42,676 bases of DNA from the NCBI GenBank assembly GCA_903883645.1, contig CAISBR010000013.1, positions 1 through 42,676 on the forward strand, written 5' to 3'. Below the pieces are notes generated by a model, which saw only the letters and a program-made list of their open reading frames with translations, did no database searches and had not been told where the DNA came from. Of this stretch, positions 9,994 to 17,677 are shown one piece after another (the first letter of the stretch is position 1; the number at the start of each line of letters is the position of its first letter). A program made the position numbers and the translations under genes. The stretch is from an uncultured Myxococcales bacterium. Lineage in GTDB: Bacteria > Myxococcota_A > UBA9042.

Positions 9994-12900
9994 CTACATC
10001 CGCTGCGGATGCCCATACCGCACCGAAAAAAACGGTCGCAGCGCCGGCACGCCCCAGCCCGGCCAAATTCCCACGCTGGTGCCCACACTTGCGTATAGGT
10101 CCTCGCCTAGCACCCAGTTCACCGCCAGCGCCGCCTCCATGCGCTCGTCGCGGGCATTGCTAAAGGGCGCGGTCAGCGGCGTCTCGTGGGCCAGCGAGGC
10201 ATCAATCCAAAACACATCGGGATTCCAAGGCTTGCCCCACCCCTGCCGCGCTATCAACGGGTTCAAGCTGCCCGCCACGCTCCACCGCAGCACCGAGCCG
10301 TCGTGGTTGCCAAACAGGGTCGTCTCGCTCTGCAGCCGCAGCCCCACCGCCATCGCCAGCCGCCACGGGCCAAAACTACCCGAAGCCAAAGCACTTGGCG
10401 CCAGCGTCACCCCCGGTCGGCCCAGATACGCCGCGGGATCGCCGGTCGGCAGCGTCATCCGCAGCAGCGCCGCAGCGCCCCATGTGCCCAACTTGTCTGG
10501 CAAAAACACGTACTTGGCGGCAATGTTCAGGTCGCCAATGCCCATGTCGCTCGCCAGCGCGCCACTGCTCGGCCCGTACAGCGACGGCTGCGTGCCCACC
10601 TGGTACACATTGGCCGGCAGCGACAGACCTAGCGTCAAGTGGTCGTAAACCCGCATGGCTACGCCGATATCCGCCTGGGTGCGCGCGTCGACTAGCGGCC
10701 GCACCACCTTGGCCTCGCTGCCCACCACCAGCGGCCGCCACGCGTACTGCATCTGCAAGTTACCGGCCAGGCCATAGAGCGCAAGTTCGCGCGCCGACTC
10801 CTCATTTAGGATGCCCGTGCCGTCGATACCCGGCCGCCCACCCGTCACATCCGGCGGCGTCAGTGCCCAGCTCGGCAGCGCCACCAGCAGCAGCACCCCC
10901 GCCAGCAGCAGCTCCCCCGCCAGCAGCAGCTCCCCCGCCAGCAGCAGCCCGGTCCGCCGTTTGCGCCGCAGGGCGATCACCGCCACCGCCGCGCCCAGCA
11001 GCCCCAGCGCCAGTGGCGTTCCCGGTTGCGGACCCGCGCCACAGGCCGACAGCGGCGAGGTACCGCGCACCTCTAGCCCCGACTCCAGCACGTCGCGATC
11101 GTCGGCGGCATTGAGCGGATCTGTATGCGTCTCAAGCACTTCGGTGGCATCATCCAGCCCACCGCCGTCCGTATCGGGGTCGCGCTGGTTGGTGTGGAAG
11201 ACCAGCACCTCGTCGCCATCCAGCAGCCGATCGCCATCCGAGTCGGTATCGCGGTAGTCGGCCTTGCCGTCGCCATCGCTGTCTAGCGGAGTCTGCGCCA
11301 AGCCCGGTGTCACGCCACCTTCAAACGAATCCGGCAAGTTATCGTTATCCGAGTCGCTGTCCAGCGCATCGATCACCTTGTCGCCATCGCTATCGGCCGG
11401 GTGCAGCGGGTCGCCCACCTCGGTCGCATCCCACAGCCCATCGTGGTCGCTGTCGGCCTGCAGCGGGTTCGTGCCAATCTGCACCTCTACGATATTCGGC
11501 AGCGAATCCGCATCGTTATCACCATCATTGGCCACGTCGTCGCTCGCCACGGCCGGGTCCGTCTCGCCGGTATCCACCTTGCCGTCGTGGCTAAAATCCT
11601 CCATGCCATCGGTCAGTCCGCCGCGATCGCTATCGGCCACCCGCGCCAGGGTCCGCGTCGCCGGGTCCTTGTCGGCCACAAAGGTCGACGACGTCAGCGC
11701 AGTGGCCTTAGCAAACGGCAAAGTTTCAAGTGTTAAGCCCACTTCCGTGCCGTCATACACCCCGTCGTTGTCGCTATCCTCATCCAGCACATCGACCTGG
11801 CCGTCGCCGTCGCTATCCAGCGCCCAGTTTGCCTCGGCACCATCGGGCACGCCGTCGTCGTCGCTATCGGCATCGTCGGGCCGCGCGCCAAAGGCGGTCT
11901 CTTCGGCATCGCACAGGCCATCGCCGTCGCTGTCGGGTTGCGGCGAGAGCGACTCGGCGTCGTTGGCATCGCTCTCAAGGATATCGACCTGTCCATTATG
12001 ATTGGCATCTTCGTAGCCGTCGCGCTGTCCATCGCCGTCGGTGTCGGCCGCGAGCGGCAGGGTCTTCGACAGGGGCTGGGCATCCGCGACAAAGCGCCCC
12101 GCCGCGACCTTGGTGCCACCTACCGTGCCAATTGCAGCAATTGGTTTCGTTACGCCCAGTTCTGTGCCGTCGGCCACGCCATCGTTGTCGCTATCGGGGT
12201 CCATCGCGCCCGGCAAGCCATCGCCATCGGCATCAAACAGCGGGTCGGCCTCGGCGCCGTCGGCCACACCATCGTCGTCGCTGTCCATGTCTTGAGACGA
12301 GGTACCCGCCCGAAATTCCTCGTAGTCCGACAGACCATCGCCGTCCGAATCCGCCAAATTCAGCGTCGCACTCGCCGGCGAATTCGGGTCGCCCTCGCCC
12401 GCATCCACACGCCCATTGCCATTGACGTCTTCGAGCCCGTCGCGCTGCCCATCGCGGTCGCTATCGGCCCGCAGCGGCGAAGTCCGCGTCAAGGGGTCTA
12501 GATCCGCACTGAAATTATGCCGCAATTGCCAAGTTGCCGTGGCCGCCGCTGCAATGCCGCGCTCCAAACCGTCGGGCAGGCCGTCGCTATCGCTGTCCGC
12601 GTCGATCACATTGGGCGCACCGTCGCGGTCGGTGTCTAAGCTAAAATTCCACTCGGCGCCGTCGTACCAGCCGTCGTCGTCGCTGTCGGCGTCGTGCGGG
12701 TCGCTGCCCAGCACTAGCTCTTCGGGGTCGCGCAACCCGTCGCCGTCGCTGTCGGGGCTCGAGGGCTCGGCGGTTGGCACATTCGGGTCGCTCTCGCCCG
12801 CCTCTACCTTGCCGTCGTGGTCATAATCTTCGGCGCCATCGCGCTGGCCATCGTCGTCGCTGTCCGCGCTGTCGGGGTTGGTGGTGGTCGACGGATCGGC

Positions 12901-15900
12901 ATCCGGGCGGAACGCGCGCGCCCCCAAGTCCGTGTCTTGGCCGATTTGAGCAAGAATACGGCCCACTTCAACCGAATCCCAAATTCCGTCGTTGTCGCGA
13001 TCCGCATCCAGCGGGCCAATCAGGCCGTCGCCATCGCCGTCGACCGCCGGTTCCTCGCCATCGTTCAGGCCGTCGTCGTCGCTGTCGCGATCCTTAGGCT
13101 TGGTGCCCAGTTTTACCTCTGTGCCGTCGCTCAGTCCGTCGCCATCCGTGTCGGCAATAGTCCGCAACGTGCCATATTCCTTCTCTAAAATATCGATCAG
13201 ACCGTCCGAGTCCGAGTCCGCCGAGCGAAAGTCCGCCGTACCATCGCCATCGCTATCTACAGGCGGGGTTTTCCAGTTGCTATCGCCCGCTTCCACGCTG
13301 TCGGGCCAGTCATCGCCGTCGCTATCGAGGTCCAGGGCGTCCGGCGTGCCATCGCCATCGGTATCCACCAGCGCGCCGTCGGGGGCTTCGTGGCCATCCG
13401 AGATCGTGTCGCCATCGCTATCTGGGCTCTTCGGATCGGTGCCAATCTTGATTTCTAGCGCGTTTTTCAGCCCATCGCCATCCAAGTCGCCGCCGCTATC
13501 GTCGCTAGGGTCCAGCGGATTAGTGCCCTCGCTCACCTCTTGGCCGTCGGGCGTACCGCCCTTATCCGTGTCTTTTTGCAGCGGATCCGTCTCGCCCGCA
13601 TCCACCTTGCCATTCTTATTCTTGTCTTCGCCCGCATCGAACAGCCCGTCGCCATCCGTATCTTTCTGCAGCGGGTCGGTCTTGCTGGTCGGATCGGCAT
13701 CGCCCGCCTTGCCCGTCTCCAGCCCATCGCCCAACCCATCGCCGTCGGTGTCAAACACGTTCGGGTTGGTCTCGGTGGCATCGACCTTGCCGTTTTTGTT
13801 CACATCTTCAGCTGCATCACCCAGGCCGTCGCCATCGCTATCGGCGCTTTTGGGGTTGGTGGTGGTCGCCGAGTCGGCATCGCCCTTCTTGCCCACTTCT
13901 AGGCCGTCGGGCAGCCCATCGCCGTCGCTGTCGATGACTAACGGGTTGGTACCATAGAAATTCACTTCCAAACCGTCGCTCACCCCGTCGCCGTCCGAGT
14001 CCGCGTTGGTCGGGTCCGTCTCGCCCTTCAGCTTGTCCCAGACGCCGTCGTGATTGGCGTCTTCCGTCCCATCGGGCAAGTTGTCGCCGTCGCTGTCGGC
14101 CTTCTTCGGATTGGTCTCGCCGGCATCAAAAATGCCATTCTTATTCTTGTCTTCTTTGCCATCGGCTAGCCCATCGGCGTCGCTGTCGGGGTCGTTGGGG
14201 TCGCTGCCTTGCCAGACCGGGCTGGGGCCACCGTACTTAGCGGTCACTTCGGTCTTGTCGAGCAGGCCATCGCCGTCGCTGTCTTTGGCGCGCGGATTGG
14301 TGCGATTGGGCACCGGCTTGCCCTCCGCATCCGGCTTAGTCACGTTGTATTCTGCTAAGTTACTCAAGCCGTCGCCGTCGTTGTCCAGTCCACCGTCGCT
14401 GGGGTCCAAGGGCTTGAGCGGCGGCCCTTCCCCTGCAGCAACGGCGTATTGCACCTCCCAGCCATCGTCCATGCCGTCGCCGTCGGTGTCGGCTTTGTTG
14501 GGATCGGTCTCGCCCAGCTTCGGCTCCCATTTGCCATTGTGATTCGCGTCTTCTTGCCCATCACTCAGCGCGTCGCCATCGCTGTCGCTGGTAAGTGGGT
14601 CGGTGGTGCTGGTGGGATCCAGATCGCCCACAAAGGGCGGCAGGGTGCCCGTCGGGTCCTTGAGCGAAATTTGTGGAGTCGTCAGGCCGCCTTCCAAGCC
14701 ATCGCCCAGGCTATCGCCATCGGTATCGAACAGCACGGGACTAGTGCCGCCGCTTACGGCCCCAGGCGATCCGTCTTTGCTGATGCCCTTTTCCAGCCCG
14801 TCCAGCACACCATCGTCGTCGGTATCGGCATCGGTTGGCTTGGTAACCAAGTGGTCATCGAGCGGAAAGACCTCCTGCCCATCCGCAATACCATCGCCAT
14901 CGCCATCGGCGTCGCCGGGCTTGGTCTTGGTCACATTCAGCTCGTAGCTGGTCGACAGCCCATCGCCATCGGGGTCTTTGCCCGCGTCGTCGCTCGCCAG
15001 CTTCGGATTCGAATTTTCTGCAATTTCAACCGGATCAAGCACGCCGCCGCCGTCCGTATCGGCCAGGAGCGGCGATGTCCCGTACTGTTTGACCTCCACA
15101 CCATCGGCCAGCGAGTCCCAATCCGTGTCGACCAGCAGGGGATCCGTTTTGTAATTGAGTACTTCCTCGCCATCGCTCAGACCATCGCCGTCGGTATCGG
15201 CCTGCAGCGGGTCCGTTTTCGTGGTCAAGATTTCTTGACCGTCTTTCAGTCCATCGCCATCCGTGTCGGCCTTGGTCGGATTGGTCTTGTATTTCTTGAC
15301 TTCTTCGCCATCTTCTAGCGCATCTTCGTCGGTATCTTTGGCAAACCGATTGGTGCCATACACGTTCAGTTCGGTCCAGTCCGGAATGCCATCCCCGTCC
15401 GAATCCTTTGTATCATCACTAGGATCAGTGGGGTTGGTGCCATCGATCAGCACCTCGGCGCCGTCGTCCGAGAAGCCGTTGTCCGAGTCGACCTGCAGCG
15501 GATTCGTCTTGGTTACCTGCAGTTCCACGTTATCGGGCAGGCCATCGCCGTCGGTATCCACCTTGGTTGGATTGGTCTTGAACTTAACGATCTCGTTGTA
15601 ATCCGACAAGAAATCGCCGTCAGTATCCACCTTGGTTGGGTTCGTTGCCGGCGCGCCGTTCTTGGGGTTGACCTCGTCGTTGTCGCTCAGGCCGTCGCCG
15701 TCCGTGTCCTTGAGTGTGGGGTCGGTACCGGCCGTCGCCTCGGCCAAATTGAGCAGGCCATCGCTGTCGGGGTCACCCGTGCCGTCTTGCGTCAAATTTC
15801 CGAAATAGCTGATTTCCCAGGCATCGGCCAGCCCGTCGTTGTCGGCATCCGCCGCGTGGGCCGACCTGGGCAGGACACTGCTCCCGATCAGCATGGCCAA

Positions 15901-15996
15901 CAAGCCCGCAATCCAGCGACTGCGTCCCAGTTTGGGCGCGCCGCCGGGCAGTGCGGGGCAAGAAATATCGGGCTGGCGCGGGGGGCGAGAGACCAT
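9994..15996 (-). CDS. Giant TSP3-repeat surface protein fused to a C-terminal outer-membrane beta-barrel
   Basis: 2000 residues from the ATG at 15996. An N-terminal signal peptide ends near SAHA|ADAD (residue 48). About 60 thrombospondin type 3-like calcium repeats follow (DxDxDGxxD, for instance DTDGDGLSDGEE) over residues 49-1640. Cys1652 then begins a short Pro/Gly linker, a hydrophobic helix (LALGLLGAAVAVIAL, about 1660-1675) and RRKRR, closely resembling a MYXO-CTERM sorting tail. The frame continues through a Leu-rich second signal-like segment (ending PSWA, residue 1711) encoded by 18-bp tandem repeats. It ends in a 289-residue barrel-like domain with GIGDLNIAAKYVF and MTLPTGDPAAYLG, of the kind I recall from myxobacterial porin/OmpA-family proteins that start with a barrel. 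An upstream in-frame ATG at 16215 would lack a signal peptide and overlap the divergent gene. It could be two proteins if an internal GTG such as 10980 is used. Confidence 0.85.
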   Translation of the reverse strand: MVSRPPRQPDISCPALPGGAPKLGRSRWIAGLLAMLIGSSVLPRSAHAADADNDGLADAWEISYFGNLTQDGTGDPDSDGLLNLAEATAGTDPTLKDTDGDGLSDNDEVNPKNGAPATNPTKVDTDGDFLSDYNEIVKFKTNPTKVDTDGDGLPDNVELQVTKTNPLQVDSDNGFSDDGAEVLIDGTNPTDPSDDTKDSDGDGIPDWTELNVYGTNRFAKDTDEDALEDGEEVKKYKTNPTKADTDGDGLKDGQEILTTKTDPLQADTDGDGLSDGEEVLNYKTDPLLVDTDWDSLADGVEVKQYGTSPLLADTDGGGVLDPVEIAENSNPKLASDDAGKDPDGDGLSTSYELNVTKTKPGDADGDGDGIADGQEVFPLDDHLVTKPTDADTDDDGVLDGLEKGISKDGSPGAVSGGTSPVLFDTDGDSLGDGLEGGLTTPQISLKDPTGTLPPFVGDLDPTSTTDPLTSDSDGDALSDGQEDANHNGKWEPKLGETDPNKADTDGDGMDDGWEVQYAVAAGEGPPLKPLDPSDGGLDNDGDGLSNLAEYNVTKPDAEGKPVPNRTNPRAKDSDGDGLLDKTEVTAKYGGPSPVWQGSDPNDPDSDADGLADGKEDKNKNGIFDAGETNPKKADSDGDNLPDGTEDANHDGVWDKLKGETDPTNADSDGDGVSDGLEVNFYGTNPLVIDSDGDGLPDGLEVGKKGDADSATTTNPKSADSDGDGLGDAAEDVNKNGKVDATETNPNVFDTDGDGLGDGLETGKAGDADPTSKTDPLQKDTDGDGLFDAGEDKNKNGKVDAGETDPLQKDTDKGGTPDGQEVSEGTNPLDPSDDSGGDLDGDGLKNALEIKIGTDPKSPDSDGDTISDGHEAPDGALVDTDGDGTPDALDLDSDGDDWPDSVEAGDSNWKTPPVDSDGDGTADFRSADSDSDGLIDILEKEYGTLRTIADTDGDGLSDGTEVKLGTKPKDRDSDDDGLNDGEEPAVDGDGDGLIGPLDADRDNDGIWDSVEVGRILAQIGQDTDLGARAFRPDADPSTTTNPDSADSDDDGQRDGAEDYDHDGKVEAGESDPNVPTAEPSSPDSDGDGLRDPEELVLGSDPHDADSDDDGWYDGAEWNFSLDTDRDGAPNVIDADSDSDGLPDGLERGIAAAATATWQLRHNFSADLDPLTRTSPLRADSDRDGQRDGLEDVNGNGRVDAGEGDPNSPASATLNLADSDGDGLSDYEEFRAGTSSQDMDSDDDGVADGAEADPLFDADGDGLPGAMDPDSDNDGVADGTELGVTKPIAAIGTVGGTKVAAGRFVADAQPLSKTLPLAADTDGDGQRDGYEDANHNGQVDILESDANDAESLSPQPDSDGDGLCDAEETAFGARPDDADSDDDGVPDGAEANWALDSDGDGQVDVLDEDSDNDGVYDGTEVGLTLETLPFAKATALTSSTFVADKDPATRTLARVADSDRGGLTDGMEDFSHDGKVDTGETDPAVASDDVANDGDNDADSLPNIVEVQIGTNPLQADSDHDGLWDATEVGDPLHPADSDGDKVIDALDSDSDNDNLPDSFEGGVTPGLAQTPLDSDGDGKADYRDTDSDGDRLLDGDEVLVFHTNQRDPDTDGGGLDDATEVLETHTDPLNAADDRDVLESGLEVRGTSPLSACGAGPQPGTPLALGLLGAAVAVIALRRKRRTGLLLAGELLLAGELLLAGVLLLVALPSWALTPPDVTGGRPGIDGTGILNEESARELALYGLAGNLQMQYAWRPLVVGSEAKVVRPLVDARTQADIGVAMRVYDHLTLGLSLPANVYQVGTQPSLYGPSSGALASDMGIGDLNIAAKYVFLPDKLGTWGAAALLRMTLPTGDPAAYLGRPGVTLAPSALASGSFGPWRLAMAVGLRLQSETTLFGNHDGSVLRWSVAGSLNPLIARQGWGKPWNPDVFWIDASLAHETPLTAPFSNARDERMEAALAVNWVLGEDLYASVGTSVGIWPGWGVPALRPFFSVRYGHPQRM
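10885..10947. repeat. 18-bp tandem repeat at the junction of TSP3 tail and barrel
   Basis: Three units of CAGCAGCAGC(A/T)CCCCCGC at 10885-10902, 10903-10920 and 10921-10938, plus a half unit to 10947. On the minus strand they encode LLLAGE-like repeats that lengthen the hydrophobic core of the second signal-like segment. Units 2 and 3 are identical; unit 1 differs at one base. Confidence 0.9.
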
Positions 15997-16002
15997 GCCG
16001 CA

Positions 16003-16031
16003 AGAATGCTCTCCGCCCCCGCAATCTTCAA
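16003..16031 (-). promoter_or_regulatory. Candidate leaderless promoter of the TSP3-barrel gene
   Basis: On the minus strand: TTGAAG (16031-16026), 17-bp spacer, CATTCT (16008-16003), and then only six bases to the ATG at 15996. Transcription would begin at or next to the start codon. The ATG also lacks a good Shine-Dalgarno sequence, which agrees with leaderless translation. Confidence 0.35.
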
Positions 16032-16115
16032 GGTGTCGTGCACCTGCAGCACAATTCGCCGCATCGGGTGCGCGCGCCAGACGGGCGTCGGCGTGCACAG
16101 AATCGCCCGCCTCAG

Positions 16116-16144
16116 TTGAAAGTTGTCGCCGCCACCCGCAGACT
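16116..16144 (+). promoter_or_regulatory. Candidate promoter of the RlmI-like gene
   Basis: TTGAAA (16116-16121), 17-bp spacer, CAGACT (16139-16144), 36 nt before the ATG at 16181. The boxes resemble those of the divergent TSP3 promoter (TTGAAG, CATTCT). Confidence 0.35.
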
Positions 16145-16180
16145 TGCGCCGCCGCCTGCTGGTGGCCCCAAGGAACGCTC

Positions 16181-17608
16181 ATGGCCCGCCCCACTGACTC
16201 TCGCCCCCGCTCCACTTCTGCACGCCCCGCCGCTGGTCGCCCCGCTGCCGGCCGCCCGGCCCCCAGCCGCCCCGCCGCTGCCCCTGCCCCAGCAGGTGAG
16301 CGCAGCCGACCATCGCCACAAAAAGGTAAGCCTCGTCAAGCTTTGCCTGTGCCGCCCGCTCCCGACCGCCTGCCCACTTGGACGGGGGTGACCTCGCTCG
16401 TGCTGCGTCCGGGCACCGCGACACCGCCGCTGGCCGGCCATCCGTGGGTATTTTCGGGCGCGCTGGCCCACGTGGTGGCAGGCCCGGGTGCGAGCGATGC
16501 TGCCGGCAGCCCGTGCGCGCTTTTTGATCAGCACGCACGCTATCTAGGTGCAGGATACTATAACAAGAATAGCCAGATCGCCGTGCGCATCATCGCCATG
16601 GGCAGCGACGGCCTCGAGCCTGCCGAATTTCCGGCGCTGGCTGGGCTGGTGGTGCAGCGGGTGCGCTCCGCGGTGGCCTTGCGGCGCGAATTGGGCCTGC
16701 CAGGGGCGGCTACTACCGCGTTTCGCTTGCTAAATAGCGAAGGCGACTGGCTGCCGGGTCTGACCGCGGACCGCTATGCCGACGGCGCGGTGCTGCAAGT
16801 CTCGACCGCGGGTGCGTGGAACCTGCGCGAAGTGGTGGTCCGCGAGCTCAAGGCCCTGGGTTGCACCTGGGTGCTGGTGCGCGTGCCGGCCGATATCCAT
16901 CCTTCCGAAGGGCTTTTGGGCGGTTCGAGCGAAGAACACGGCGAAGTGCCCGAGGCCGTAACCGTGTTGCACAACGGCCTGCAGCTACAGGTCGAGCCGG
17001 CCGGTGGTCAAAAGACCGGTATGTATTGCGATCAGCGCGACAATCATGCGCGGGTGGCGCAGCTGGCGGCCGGGCGCTTTGTGGTCGACGCCTTCTGCCA
17101 TGCCGGCGGCTTTGGTCTGCACGCCTCCCGCGCCGGCGCCAAGCGGGTGCTGTGTGTCGATGCCTCGCAGCGCGCAGTGGATCTAACCCTGCTCCACGCC
17201 GAGAAAAATGCTCTGAGGATCGAGGTGCAGTGCAACGATGCCGTGCTGGTGCTGCGCGGTCTGGCCGGGTTGCCCGAGGCCGAGCGCCCCGATCTCGTGA
17301 TCGTCGATCCGCCCAAGTACGCCACCCGCGCCGCGGCGGTCGAGCAGGCGCTGCGCAAGTACACGGCCCTCAATGCCGTGGCCATGCAAGCAGTTAAGCC
17401 GGGCGGTTGGCTCGTGTCGTGCTCGTGCTCAGGTCTGGTCGAGCCCGAGATGTTCTTGCGTTCGCTAGGCCAGGCCGCGCAACAGGCCGGCGTGGCTGTG
17501 CAATTGGTCGAATTCCGCGGCGCGGCCGCCGATCATCCGTCGGCGCCCGCCCATGCCGAGGGCCGCTACCTCAAAGTCGCGATCTGCCGGGTCGTGTCGC
17601 GGTCCTAG
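16181..17608 (+). CDS. rlmI: Class I rRNA large-subunit methyltransferase, RlmI-like
   Basis: A SAM-dependent methyltransferase of the RlmI/YccW family, predicted to methylate a cytosine (C5) of 23S rRNA. 475 residues from the ATG at 16181, which has AGGA upstream; an open frame extends back to 15839 but overlaps the divergent gene. Residues 1 to about 60 are a Pro/Ala/Arg/Ser-rich extension (repeated AAGRPA) absent from the E. coli enzyme. A PUA-like domain follows (HPWVFSGALAHV), then the Rossmann domain: motif I VVDAFCHAGGFGLHASRAG, acidic VLCVDASQRA, motif IV VDPPKYA (Asp376), and the catalytic-Cys region SCSCSGLV. The extension may bind RNA or ribosomes. The exact target base is inferred from family only. 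Confidence 0.88.
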   Translation: MARPTDSRPRSTSARPAAGRPAAGRPAPSRPAAAPAPAGERSRPSPQKGKPRQALPVPPAPDRLPTWTGVTSLVLRPGTATPPLAGHPWVFSGALAHVVAGPGASDAAGSPCALFDQHARYLGAGYYNKNSQIAVRIIAMGSDGLEPAEFPALAGLVVQRVRSAVALRRELGLPGAATTAFRLLNSEGDWLPGLTADRYADGAVLQVSTAGAWNLREVVVRELKALGCTWVLVRVPADIHPSEGLLGGSSEEHGEVPEAVTVLHNGLQLQVEPAGGQKTGMYCDQRDNHARVAQLAAGRFVVDAFCHAGGFGLHASRAGAKRVLCVDASQRAVDLTLLHAEKNALRIEVQCNDAVLVLRGLAGLPEAERPDLVIVDPPKYATRAAAVEQALRKYTALNAVAMQAVKPGGWLVSCSCSGLVEPEMFLRSLGQAAQQAGVAVQLVEFRGAAADHPSAPAHAEGRYLKVAICRVVSRS

Positions 17609-17677
17609 TCCGCCGCAGACAGGGCATCCGATCAAAAAGCGCGTAGTTTCGGGCAGTAGAAAATGCCTGCGTCTTTC
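17609..17677. other. Convergent intergenic region
   Basis: 69 bp between the stops of the methyltransferase and acyl-CoA synthetase genes. It contains the dispersed motif copy at 17647-17667. Around it GGCA, GTAGAAAA, TGCC can form a short stem followed by CTTTCTT, so it might act as a weak terminator for the plus-strand gene. Confidence 0.4.
17647..17667 (+). repeat. Dispersed 21-bp motif, copy B
   Basis: TTTCGGGC followed by AGTAGAAAATGCC, then TGCGTCTTTCT. The core AGTAGAAAATG is identical to copies A and C, and the extension TGCG is shared with copy C. Confidence 0.6.

Noticed and set aside
12992..13957. Ser/Pro-rich plus-strand frames along the TSP3 gene
   Set aside because: They are complements of Asp/Gly repeat codons and recur throughout the array; no starts or domains.
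10861..15996. The TSP3 repeats as a CRISPR array or DNA satellite
   Set aside because: Units vary in sequence and length but keep codon-level Asp/Gly patterns, so they are protein repeats.
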